The notes under the pieces: generated by a model
What the model was told of the DNA's origin: nothing
The model's input: only the letters and a program-made list of their open reading frames with translations
Databases searched by the model: none
Part shown: one piece after another, positions 1 through 6,881 of the stretch
Layout of the letters: every line of letters begins with the position of its first letter
How positions within the stretch are numbered: position 1 is the first letter of the stretch
Position numbers and translations under genes: made by a program
Assembly (NCBI RefSeq): GCF_004521965.1
Contig: NZ_SDGK01000045.1
Location: 1-64,000 of the forward strand
Source of the DNA: Weissella cibaria
GTDB taxonomy: Bacteria > Bacillota > Bacilli > Lactobacillales > Lactobacillaceae
Direction of reading: 5' to 3'
DNA: 64,000 bases

Positions 1-10
1 CAACTTGAAA

Positions 11-41
11 CCACACCCAACTCGGGTGTGGTTTTCTTTTT
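11..41 (+). terminator. Rho-independent terminator of a gene left of the window
   Basis: A perfect inverted repeat CCACACCC/GGGTGTGG with a five-base loop is followed by a T-rich run. It ends a plus-strand transcript that enters from outside the window. Confidence 0.85.
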
Positions 42-101
42 GGCTAGAATAAAGTAAAACATTGGTGAAGAAGGCCGATGCACCCAGGTGACTTAATCTC
101 G

Positions 102-110
102 TGCTAAAAT
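102..110 (+). promoter_or_regulatory. Extended -10 promoter for the small membrane protein gene
   Basis: TGCTAAAAT fits the extended -10 form TGnTATAAT, used often in this window. No good -35 is visible. The next plus-strand gene starts about 110 bases downstream. Confidence 0.4.
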
Positions 111-226
111 AGCCAAGTTATGTATTAAAGTACAGCCACCAATGATACATAATAAAGCAGACTGGGAATGTCTGAGATTTTAGACCAATAGCTGCTGTGA
201 TAAAAACGAAAAGATCGAACGGTGCG

Positions 227-568
227 ATGAAAGTCTCATATCATGTCAAACAAGGTCATAATCAGATTAGTGATGATCAACAGGCTGTTGAGATTCCAGT
301 CTTTTTGGCTGTGATAACGCATGTAATCGATTTATTTGCGCCGTTATCAGATACGGCCTTAAAGTATATTGGCTATTTAGCGATTGCTTTAGTGGCACTG
401 GCAATTTTTCGCTTTTTAATTACGGTATTCATGTATTGGGCATTGAGTCGGTGGCGCAATAAAAATCCGGATAACTATCAAAACCAAGATTATGTGTTCG
501 AGATAGACAATGGAATGACGCGGGATACACAGACTGAGTACGAGACAATTATCGTTGACGCTGAGTAG
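227..568 (+). CDS. Small membrane protein of unknown function
   Basis: I do not recognise this 113-residue protein. It has one clear hydrophobic stretch of about 28 residues in its middle (LAIALVALAIFRFLI and flanks), followed by a positively charged turn (RWRNK) and an acidic, hydrophilic tail. This suggests a single-pass protein with the N-terminal half outside and the C-terminal tail in the cytoplasm. The ATG at 227 is preferred over an in-frame GTG at 197, but neither has a good Shine-Dalgarno sequence, so the start is uncertain. It stands alone between two terminators. No family is proposed. Confidence 0.55.
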   Translation: MKVSYHVKQGHNQISDDQQAVEIPVFLAVITHVIDLFAPLSDTALKYIGYLAIALVALAIFRFLITVFMYWALSRWRNKNPDNYQNQDYVFEIDNGMTRDTQTEYETIIVDAE

Positions 569-887
569 TATGATAAGGCATACAGAGGACTAGTCATTAA
601 GGGTGTTATAGAAATTTTAATTATGTTGATCATTGTCTTTCTAATCAAATAAATCATTCCAGGCGTAAATTTGCTAAATCAAACTTGGCAGATTTACGAC
701 GCTTTTGTTTTGTAAAGAATAATCTTACAAAACTAATATCTAATCTGAACAGAACCCCGGCAAAGCCGCTACAAATTACCTCTATACTAATAAGTGTCGT
801 AGGGGAGAACGTCTCTAACTGCTACTACTAAGCTTCGAACCTGCGACCTAACTCGAATAATATCTAGTCAAACGTTAGGAGATTGTC
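569..887 (+). other. Intergenic region with terminator and leader of the PstS-like gene
   Basis: This 319-base stretch has no convincing gene. It holds the terminator at 662-714, a possible -10 (TATACT, 783-788) without a good -35, a small GC hairpin (CGGC/GCCG near 757-769) and the strong ribosome binding site TTAGGAG just before the ATG at 888. No clear PhoP box was seen. Confidence 0.5.
662..714 (+). terminator. Terminator after the small membrane protein gene
   Basis: A stem formed by GCGTAAAT and its partner ATTTACGaCGC is followed by TTTTGTTTT. It separates the small membrane gene from the PstS-like gene. Confidence 0.7.
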
Positions 888-1799
888 ATGAAGGGTAAGT
901 TATATCTTGCTGTGGGGAGTTCTGTTGCATTAGTATTAGCCGGGGGATTGGTGAGTGGAGGTGCTGTTCATGCAGCCTCTGATAGTCGCGTCATGGCGGT
1001 TGGGTCAACAGCCCTACAACCGCTAGCTACGCAGGCTGCCGAAATGTTTGGAGAGAAACATGCCGGTGTAAATGTCGTTGTTCAAGGTGGTGGATCGGGT
1101 GCCGGTCTAAGCCAGGTTGGTAAAGGCGGTGTCACAATTGGTAATTCAGATATTTTTGCTAGCCAAAAGGCTGGTGTTGATGCAAAGAAGCTGAAAGACC
1201 ATAAGGTAGCTGTTGTCGGTATCGTACCAGTTGTGAATGAAGATATTAAAGTTAAGTCGTTAACGATGAATCAGTTACGTGATATCTTCTCAGGTAAGAT
1301 AACGAACTGGAAGGACGTTGGTGGTCAAGATGAAATGATTGTCCTAATTAATCGTGCACAAGGTTCGGGTACTCGGTTCACATTCGAACGCGAAGTCATG
1401 AACGGTGAGGATACAAAAACTGCCCAAGAACAAGACGATAACGGAGCAGTTCAAAAAATTGTTAGCAAGACACCGGGTGCTATCTCATACCTGGCCTTCT
1501 CATATACGAGTGGGCCAAATGCCAAGGGCTTACGAACGCTATCAATTGATAAAGTTTCTCCAACTGACAAAAATGTCCGATCAAATAAGTGGCAAATTTG
1601 GGCATACGGGCATATTTATACGGCAAAGAAGACAGACAAGAATACCAAAGTCTACATTAAATTCGTGAAATCTTCAGCAATGAAGAAGACCATTAAGAAA
1701 CTTGGTTACTTTCCAGTTTCTGATATGAACGTTGTTAGGAACGCTGACGGTGATGTTAAGAAAAGTAAATTAGTAAATGAAATAATTGCCGTCCAGTGA
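888..1799 (+). CDS. PstS-like phosphate-binding protein, solitary and without lipobox
   Basis: The 303-residue protein belongs to the PstS/PBP-like family of periplasmic-type binding proteins that capture phosphate or related anions for an ABC importer. Visible family motifs are GSTALQP (residues 39-45), a Gly-rich anion loop GGGSGAG (67-73) and RAQGSGTR (about 154-161), with the FSGKITNW segment before it. A signal peptide runs from residue 1 to about 30 and ends in VHAA|SD. There is no Cys at the cleavage point, so the protein should be secreted or held by other means rather than lipid-anchored as Gram-positive PstS usually is. No pstC, pstA or pstB lies beside it. The start at 888 is fixed by TTAGGAG. 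Confidence 0.8.
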   Translation: MKGKLYLAVGSSVALVLAGGLVSGGAVHAASDSRVMAVGSTALQPLATQAAEMFGEKHAGVNVVVQGGGSGAGLSQVGKGGVTIGNSDIFASQKAGVDAKKLKDHKVAVVGIVPVVNEDIKVKSLTMNQLRDIFSGKITNWKDVGGQDEMIVLINRAQGSGTRFTFEREVMNGEDTKTAQEQDDNGAVQKIVSKTPGAISYLAFSYTSGPNAKGLRTLSIDKVSPTDKNVRSNKWQIWAYGHIYTAKKTDKNTKVYIKFVKSSAMKKTIKKLGYFPVSDMNVVRNADGDVKKSKLVNEIIAVQ

Positions 1800-1867
1800 G
1801 TCGGCATTTTTGTTTGGAATTTTTTGTGTGTTAGCCGTCTATAGTCAGAGGAGGTGGTAGTTCAAGA

Positions 1868-3154
1868 ATGGATAAATCAGATTTCTATGGTCGCTTGGTA
1901 CCTGTGCGACGCGACCAAATGGAAGCATTACCTGCGGGAGCTGTGACGATACCAGCCATTAAAGATGGGATATGCCAGCGGTGTGCCACAAAAATTGATG
2001 CGATATGGCGCACACCAGCAAGCGCCTACTGTTGGGCTTGTGCAAATTTAGGTCGGTTGTCAGATGACCAATTTTTGGCAACTATACCAGAGCCAAATGT
2101 GTTTGAAAGGAATGCAACGCCGTGTCAGTGGCAAGGTGAGTTAACGCCGGCCCAACGCCGGGTGGCAGATGAACAGGTACAGGCACTCGTAGCAGGGCGT
2201 TCACATTTAACCTACGCAGTAACCGGAGCAGGAAAGACCGAAATGCTGTTTCCAATGTTGACATCGGCTTTACAGGAAGGAAAGCGCATTGCCTTAGTAT
2301 CCCCGCGCGTGGATGTGATTGTAGAGTTAGCACCACGTTTGCGTGATGCGTTTAAAACGGATTTCGTGGTTCTCTATGGCGATTCACCAGAGACGTATCG
2401 TTATACACAGTTGGTATTATCCTCTACGCATCAGTTGCTGCGTTTTCAGGCAGCATTTGATGTGATTGTTGTGGATGAAGTGGATGCGTTCCCTTACGCT
2501 GAAAATGCGCAATTAGAAGGTGCCGTACAGCGAGCAACTAAGCCACAAGGGTGTCATTTTTATCTTACGGCAACCCCCAGTGGGCGACTTTTGCGCGAAG
2601 TTCGCAAACAACGATTGCTGATTAGTTTATTGCCCCGCCGGTATCATGGACAACCGCTGCCAAATTTTTCGATTATTAAGATTGGCAATTGGCGCAAAAA
2701 ATTAGCGAGGCGTATCCAGCGTATTCTCCGTACGTATGTTATGTCAAAACAACGCTTTTTAATTTTCGTGCCCCACGTTGCTGATTTAACTGCAACACTG
2801 AACGAGATAACACGGTTACAACCATCGCTTAAAATTGCGGCGACACACGCTGGCGATCCTGACCGTCAGGTGAAGGTACAGGCGATGCGAGCAAGTGAGT
2901 TGCAAGCGTTGATTACGACAACTATCTTGGAACGTGGGGTGACATTTAAAGGCATTGATGTGATTATTTTAGGTGCTGACGACCCTGTTTTTAGTCAAGC
3001 AGCCTTGATTCAAATTGCTGGACGTTGTGGACGTAGCGCTTCTCGACCAACCGGTAAAGTTTGGACCGGGGTTACGGAACGAACGCGAACGGTGATCCAA
3101 GCCCGGAACGAGATTCGGTATTTAAATATGAAAGGAAAACAGTATGACGTGTGA
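1868..3154 (+). CDS. comFA: ComFA, DNA-uptake helicase/translocase
   Basis: ComFA is a cytoplasmic DEAD-box-type ATPase that helps pull single-stranded DNA through the membrane during natural transformation. The 428-residue protein has an N-terminal four-Cys zinc finger (C36-x2-C39 and C55-x2-C58), a Walker A motif GAGKTE (120-125), a DEVD Walker B box (203-206) followed by AFP, a TATPSG motif, and C-terminal helicase motifs ending in QIAGRCGRS. Length and order fit the family. AGAGGAGGT lies well placed before the ATG. It overlaps comFC by 11 bases, so the two are translated together. No other competence gene is in the window, so working competence cannot be judged here. Confidence 0.93.
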   Translation: MDKSDFYGRLVPVRRDQMEALPAGAVTIPAIKDGICQRCATKIDAIWRTPASAYCWACANLGRLSDDQFLATIPEPNVFERNATPCQWQGELTPAQRRVADEQVQALVAGRSHLTYAVTGAGKTEMLFPMLTSALQEGKRIALVSPRVDVIVELAPRLRDAFKTDFVVLYGDSPETYRYTQLVLSSTHQLLRFQAAFDVIVVDEVDAFPYAENAQLEGAVQRATKPQGCHFYLTATPSGRLLREVRKQRLLISLLPRRYHGQPLPNFSIIKIGNWRKKLARRIQRILRTYVMSKQRFLIFVPHVADLTATLNEITRLQPSLKIAATHAGDPDRQVKVQAMRASELQALITTTILERGVTFKGIDVIILGADDPVFSQAALIQIAGRCGRSASRPTGKVWTGVTERTRTVIQARNEIRYLNMKGKQYDV

Positions 3155-3818
3155 ATTGTGCGGGCGGGTACAGCAAGTAGAATGGTCTTTAGCTGATTTT
3201 TTCATCTTTCATCAGCCGCAGATGTTATCAATTTGCGAAGGGTGTCGACAACAGTTCACGCGGATTACGGGACCGGTGTGTGCTGAATGTGGGTGTCAAA
3301 GCCAAATTTCACCTTGTGCTGAGTGTGAGCTTTGGCTAGCAGCAGGATACCCGGCCATTTATAATCAAGCTTTATTTGCCTATGATGAGCAGATGCAACA
3401 GTACTTTAAGCAGTATAAGTTTCACGGTGGTTATCATTTAAGGGATGTATTTCAGGAGATCCTCGCGCAAAGGTTGGCTAAAGTTGCACCGACTATGATT
3501 GTGCCAATCCCAGTAACAGCGGAAACACAAAGCCGACGTGGTTTCAACCAAGTGAGTGCATGGTTAGAAAAATGTGAAATAAATGAAATTTTAACTTGTG
3601 TCTCAACCAGTAAGGCGGTACAATCTAGGAAAACACGGCGGGAGCGTTTACAGACAACGCAGCCGTTCTGTCTCGTCACAGAAAATCTTGATTTAACTGG
3701 ACAAAGAATTTGTATAGTTGATGATGTTTATACGACAGGACGCACGTTACGTCACGCGACGTCGTGTTTGTATGAAAGTGGTGCGACCCAAATATGCACA
3801 GTCACGTTAACAAGATGA
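3144..3818 (+). CDS. comFC: ComFC, phosphoribosyltransferase-fold competence protein
   Basis: This 224-residue protein is the partner of ComFA. It has an N-terminal zinc-binding part with Cys pairs (CELC, CEGC, CAECGC, CAEC) and a C-terminal phosphoribosyltransferase domain with the PRPP loop ICIVDDVYTTGRT at 189-201. The segment RRGFNQ near residue 131 is typical of ComFC/GntX proteins. Members of this family bind ssDNA-linked partners such as ComFA; no enzymatic reaction is firmly established. The start codon lies inside the end of comFA, which indicates a two-gene operon. Confidence 0.92.
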   Translation: MTCELCGRVQQVEWSLADFFIFHQPQMLSICEGCRQQFTRITGPVCAECGCQSQISPCAECELWLAAGYPAIYNQALFAYDEQMQQYFKQYKFHGGYHLRDVFQEILAQRLAKVAPTMIVPIPVTAETQSRRGFNQVSAWLEKCEINEILTCVSTSKAVQSRKTRRERLQTTQPFCLVTENLDLTGQRICIVDDVYTTGRTLRHATSCLYESGATQICTVTLTR

Positions 3819-3837
3819 TATGTTCATGAAGAGAGGA

Positions 3838-3851
3838 TGAAAACGCTTTCT
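3838..3851 (+). promoter_or_regulatory. Catabolite-responsive element (cre) before hpf
   Basis: TGAAAACGCTTTCT matches the CcpA-binding consensus TGAAARCGYTTTCW at every position. It lies 20-33 bases upstream of an extended -10 element and so covers the -35 area of the hpf promoter, which would suit repression by CcpA while preferred sugar is present. Confidence 0.75.
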
Positions 3852-3867
3852 TTTATTGTTATATTGG

Positions 3868-3876
3868 TGTTACAAT
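3868..3876 (+). promoter_or_regulatory. Extended -10 promoter of hpf
   Basis: TGTTACAAT is an extended -10 element (TG-n-TACAAT). The -35 region overlaps the cre site and is weak (TTCTTT-like). The transcript would have a leader of about 100 bases before the hpf start. Confidence 0.6.
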
Positions 3877-3979
3877 ATAGTTACCGAAAGGGCATCTAGA
3901 TAGATACTTTGGGAACTGCGTGGTTACGTGTTATGGGGACATAGCATCACGCAAATCTAGTCAGACAGGAGACAGGATT

Positions 3980-4540
3980 ATGCTAGAATTTAAGGTACGT
4001 GGTGAAAACATTGAGGTCACTGATGCAATGACCGACTACATCGAGAAGCGTTTGTCACGCTTGGAGCGTTATTTGAACGATGACGCAAAGTATGTTGCCC
4101 ACGTTAACGTTCGTTCATACAAGGAAGGTACGTTCAAGACGGAAGTTACGATTCAATTGCCATACTTGTTGTTGCGAGCTGAAGATACGCAAGCCGACAT
4201 GTATCAAACTGTTGATTTCGTTTCTGAAAAGTTGGAGCGTCAAATTCGTAAGTATAAGACTAAGGTCAACCGTAAGTCACGTGAGAAGGGCTACAAGGGT
4301 ATTGAAGAATTGGACTTTGCAGCTGCACCGGAAGAACTTGAGGCAGAAGAGTCTGAAGCATTGGACATTGTACGTACAAAGCATGTTGCTTTGAAGCCAA
4401 TGGACGCTGAAGAAGCAGTTTTGCAAATGGAATTGCTGGGCCACGAGTTCTTCATTTTCCAAGATGCTGAAACTGATACGGCTGCTGTCGTATACAAGCG
4501 TCGCGATGGCAAGTATGCCTTGTTGGACACTGAAGCATAA
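3980..4540 (+). CDS. hpf: Long-form ribosome hibernation promoting factor HPF
   Basis: The 186-residue protein binds the small ribosomal subunit and joins 70S ribosomes into inactive 100S dimers in stationary phase. The N-terminal HPF/YfiA domain (about 1-105) begins MLEFKVRGENIEVTDAM. A charged linker follows, then the C-terminal dimerisation domain with the typical MDAEEAVLQMELLGHEFF segment. Length is normal for the long form. The ATG at 3980 is chosen because it follows AGGAGACAGG and matches the family N terminus; an upstream in-frame start at 3920 would add 20 unrelated residues. It is preceded by a cre site, so sugar exhaustion probably induces it, and is followed by a strong terminator. 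Confidence 0.95.
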   Translation: MLEFKVRGENIEVTDAMTDYIEKRLSRLERYLNDDAKYVAHVNVRSYKEGTFKTEVTIQLPYLLLRAEDTQADMYQTVDFVSEKLERQIRKYKTKVNRKSREKGYKGIEELDFAAAPEELEAEESEALDIVRTKHVALKPMDAEEAVLQMELLGHEFFIFQDAETDTAAVVYKRRDGKYALLDTEA

Positions 4541-4609
4541 TTACTAAGAGATTAGGCGTTACGCATAAAACCTATAATAAAGTGGTGTGGTTATGGGACA
4601 CAGCACATT

Positions 4610-4660
4610 AAAAACAAAACTGCTGATTGATGATAGGGCATCGATTGGCGGTTTTTGTTT
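4610..4660 (+). terminator. Strong terminator after hpf
   Basis: A stem of about 21 pairs (with G-U pairs) runs from AAACAAAACTGC to GCGGTTTTTGTTT with a short loop around 4632-4638. The T-rich 3' arm acts as the release tract. It separates hpf from the metY leader. Confidence 0.85.
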
Positions 4661-4670
4661 GGTGTAGACG

Positions 4671-4699
4671 TTGACATTAAGTAAGTGAAAGTTTACAAT
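4671..4699 (+). promoter_or_regulatory. SigmaA promoter of the metY leader
   Basis: TTGACA (4671-4676), a 17-base spacer and TACAAT (4694-4699) make a near-consensus vegetative promoter. Transcription should start near 4706, at the beginning of the T-box leader. Confidence 0.88.
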
Positions 4700-4705
4700 C
4701 AAAAA

Positions 4706-5018
4706 TGTTAGAAAACAATGAGAAACAAAGTGATCAGGAAAGTATTTGTCGTTCGCCAAACAGAGAGCTGTTGGTTGGTGTGAGACAGTTGGGGAGATGA
4801 CAAAGAAAATGGCCTGTGATTGGAAATCGTAAGTGGCAAGTTCATGAGCGGTTTACGGGTTGGTCTCCGTTAACGGACACGCGTATCTTCATCAAATCAT
4901 GTCGCGCTCTGACCGCACGTTGTAAGGTTGTCCCGGGTAACTGGGACAATAAAGATAGAATGGTAACACGACAATCTCGTTTCTATTCCAGTAAATAACG
5001 GGGTAGGAACGGGCTTTT
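4706..5018 (+). promoter_or_regulatory. T-box leader, methionine-specific, upstream of metY
   Basis: T-box RNAs sense uncharged tRNA and let transcription continue when the amino acid is scarce. Stem I closes with CAGG/CCTG and TTTG/CAAA. Between these is the loop AAAGTA on the 5' side and GAAAATGG on the 3' side, so the specifier codon is ATG (4809-4811), meaning Met. The stem I arm carries AGAGAGCTG (4763-4771). The T-box bulge region is AATGGTAACACG (4959-4970), whose TGGT pairs with the ACCA tRNA end. The terminator stem pairs 4976-4989 with 5000-5013 and is followed by CTTTTTG. The position before metY supports methionine control. Confidence 0.9.
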
Positions 5019-5038
5019 TGCACAGAAAGGAATCTAAA

Positions 5039-6328
5039 ATGACGGCACTAAACTTTGATACAATCGCACTTCATGGTGGCTACACGCCCGACGCTGAGGC
5101 CCACGCAACCAGCGTGCCAATTTATCAAACCACTTCGTATGTTTATGACAGCGCAGAAGATGCTGCAGAACAATTTGCTTTGGATAAGCCAGGACAGCTG
5201 TACACTCGTTTTACGAATCCAACGACCGAAGTGCTTGAAAAACGTTTGGCTGAGCTTGAAGGTGGTGTTGGGGCCGTTGCAGTGGCATCGGGAATGGCAG
5301 CAATTAATTATGCGCTGGAAAATATCACGGTTGCGGGTGATCATTTGGTTGCTGCGAATACGCTATATGGTGGGACCCACAACTTGTTGGCAACAGCGTA
5401 CCCTCGGCGCGGCGTGACCACGACATTTGTGGATATCGATAATTTGGCAGCAGTCAAGGCGGCCATTCAGCCTAATACAAAGGCACTCTACATTGAGTTA
5501 ATTGGTAATCCAAATTCAAACATCGCAGATTTACGCGCCTTAGCCGAAGTCGCCCATGCATCTGGCATTCCATTGATTGTGGATAATACATTTGCAACAG
5601 CATATCTCAATCGAGTGTTTGATTTTGGCGCTGATATTGTCGTTTACTCTGCCACGAAATTCCTATCGGGTCACGGGGCTGCGTTGGGTGGTATCGTGGT
5701 CGATAGCGGTCATTTTGACTGGGCGCAAAATGACAAATTCCCGGGTCTAACAGAACCTGACGAAAGTTATCACGGGTTAGTGTATACCGAAAAGTTTGGC
5801 ACCGCTGCGTACGTCAATCGGATTCGTTATAATTTGTTACGGGATTCTGGGGCAACCTTATCTCCTTTTAATGCCTGGTTAATTCTGTTGGGACTAGAGA
5901 CGTTGTCATTGCGTGTACAACGCCACGTTGACAATGCCCAGAAAATTGCTGAATTCTTAGCCCAACATCCGGCTGTGGAGTGGGTAAATTATGCGGGATT
6001 ACCTGATAGCCCGTACTATGAGTTGGCGCAAACATACTTGCCAAAGGGGCCGGGATCAATCTTTACCTTTGGGGTTGTTGGTGGGGCGACAGCTGGTCAA
6101 AAAGTCTTGGATAGTGTCCAAGTCTTTACGCATTTTGCTTCGTCTGGTGAAGGAAAATCATCAATTTTGCATCCGGCCTCAACCTCACATGCGCAATTAA
6201 GTCCGGCAGAATTGTTGGCATCAGGAACACGTCCTGAAACGCTCCGTTTATCAGTTGGGATTGAGGACGTGGCTGACCTGATTGCTGATCTTGATCAGGC
6301 GTTGCAGGGGGCAGTAACTGAATCATAA
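5039..6328 (+). CDS. metY: O-acetylhomoserine aminocarboxypropyltransferase (sulfhydrylase)
   Basis: This 429-residue PLP enzyme of the Cys/Met metabolism family makes homocysteine from O-acetylhomoserine and sulfide, the direct-sulfhydrylation step of methionine synthesis. The PLP lysine is K207 in YSATKFLSGHG. Other family motifs are IYQTTSYV, the FTNPTTEVLE segment, ASGMAAIN and the long SDxxH-containing insertion typical of MetY rather than MetB/MetC. AGAAAGGA places the start at the ATG of 5039. It is controlled by the Met T-box just upstream. A cystathionine gamma-synthase activity cannot be excluded from sequence alone, but length and motifs favour MetY. Confidence 0.9.
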   Translation: MTALNFDTIALHGGYTPDAEAHATSVPIYQTTSYVYDSAEDAAEQFALDKPGQLYTRFTNPTTEVLEKRLAELEGGVGAVAVASGMAAINYALENITVAGDHLVAANTLYGGTHNLLATAYPRRGVTTTFVDIDNLAAVKAAIQPNTKALYIELIGNPNSNIADLRALAEVAHASGIPLIVDNTFATAYLNRVFDFGADIVVYSATKFLSGHGAALGGIVVDSGHFDWAQNDKFPGLTEPDESYHGLVYTEKFGTAAYVNRIRYNLLRDSGATLSPFNAWLILLGLETLSLRVQRHVDNAQKIAEFLAQHPAVEWVNYAGLPDSPYYELAQTYLPKGPGSIFTFGVVGGATAGQKVLDSVQVFTHFASSGEGKSSILHPASTSHAQLSPAELLASGTRPETLRLSVGIEDVADLIADLDQALQGAVTES

Positions 6329-6334
6329 TTGTTT

Positions 6335-6365
6335 GCCCACCGATGTATGAGGTGGGCTTATTTTG
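6335..6365 (+). terminator. Terminator of metY
   Basis: GCCCACC and GGTGGGC form a perfect seven-pair stem followed by TTATTTTG. The promoter of the next gene begins within this same short region. Confidence 0.8.
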
Positions 6366-6376
6366 TGGTGGCGAAC

Positions 6377-6385
6377 TGGTATAAT
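6377..6385 (+). promoter_or_regulatory. Extended -10 promoter of the unknown gene-tex operon
   Basis: TGGTATAAT is a perfect extended -10 element. It lies just after the metY terminator and about 53 bases before the start codon at 6438. Confidence 0.7.
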
Positions 6386-6437
6386 AAAAGCATTGTTTAA
6401 AAAGTTAACCGCCTAAATGGCAAGAGGAGATTTATTC

Positions 6438-6881
6438 ATGGCTAAGATGAAGTTCGTGTCACCACAACAATATGCAAATAACTTGGGTCAAGTTATTCAA
6501 TCAACTGAAGATGCTGGTAACAAGGTTGCACCATTCTTCGAGAAGCTTGATGATGCCATTAAGGCTGACCAAGTTGCGGACATGCCAAAGGCTGATTTTC
6601 AAGAGATTTCAGTTGAATTTGATGAAGCAGTGGCAGTGTACAAGGATGCATCAGCTAAGATTAACGCCATGGCTGCACCCGTTCGTTTGATGGGCTTGCA
6701 CCAATCAATGAAGAAGACGTTTACGGAATACGCTGCTGCGACTGAAGCAATGGCCGAATCGTTGAACGTTGCTGACCAATCAATCGATATGGACAAGTTC
6801 AAGCAATCAGAGGCTGATCAAGACTCATTGATGGAGAAGTTCTTGGTACAAGTACGTCGTATTTTGACGACGGCAATGTAA
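6438..6881 (+). CDS. Unknown 147-residue helical protein, coupled to tex
   Basis: I do not recognise this protein. It is soluble, acidic, rich in Ala, Met, Glu and Lys, and looks almost wholly alpha-helical, with no Cys and no membrane segment. The ATG at 6438 follows AGAGGAG; an upstream in-frame ATG at 6417 has no ribosome binding site. Its codons are of the highly expressed kind (GGT, AAG, CCA). The stop codon TAA shares one base with the ATG of tex, and tex has no ribosome binding site of its own, so tex is probably translated by coupling to this gene. That makes a link to Tex function plausible but unproven. Confidence 0.8.
   Translation: MAKMKFVSPQQYANNLGQVIQSTEDAGNKVAPFFEKLDDAIKADQVADMPKADFQEISVEFDEAVAVYKDASAKINAMAAPVRLMGLHQSMKKTFTEYAAATEAMAESLNVADQSIDMDKFKQSEADQDSLMEKFLVQVRRILTTAM

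Noticed and set aside
1405-1668. 87-codon frame within the PstS-like gene
   Set aside because: It is an out-of-frame shadow in the same strand without a start signal.
4816-4998. Open frame of 60 codons upstream of metY
   Set aside because: It lies wholly inside the Met T-box RNA and has no ribosome binding site; the RNA structure explains the sequence.
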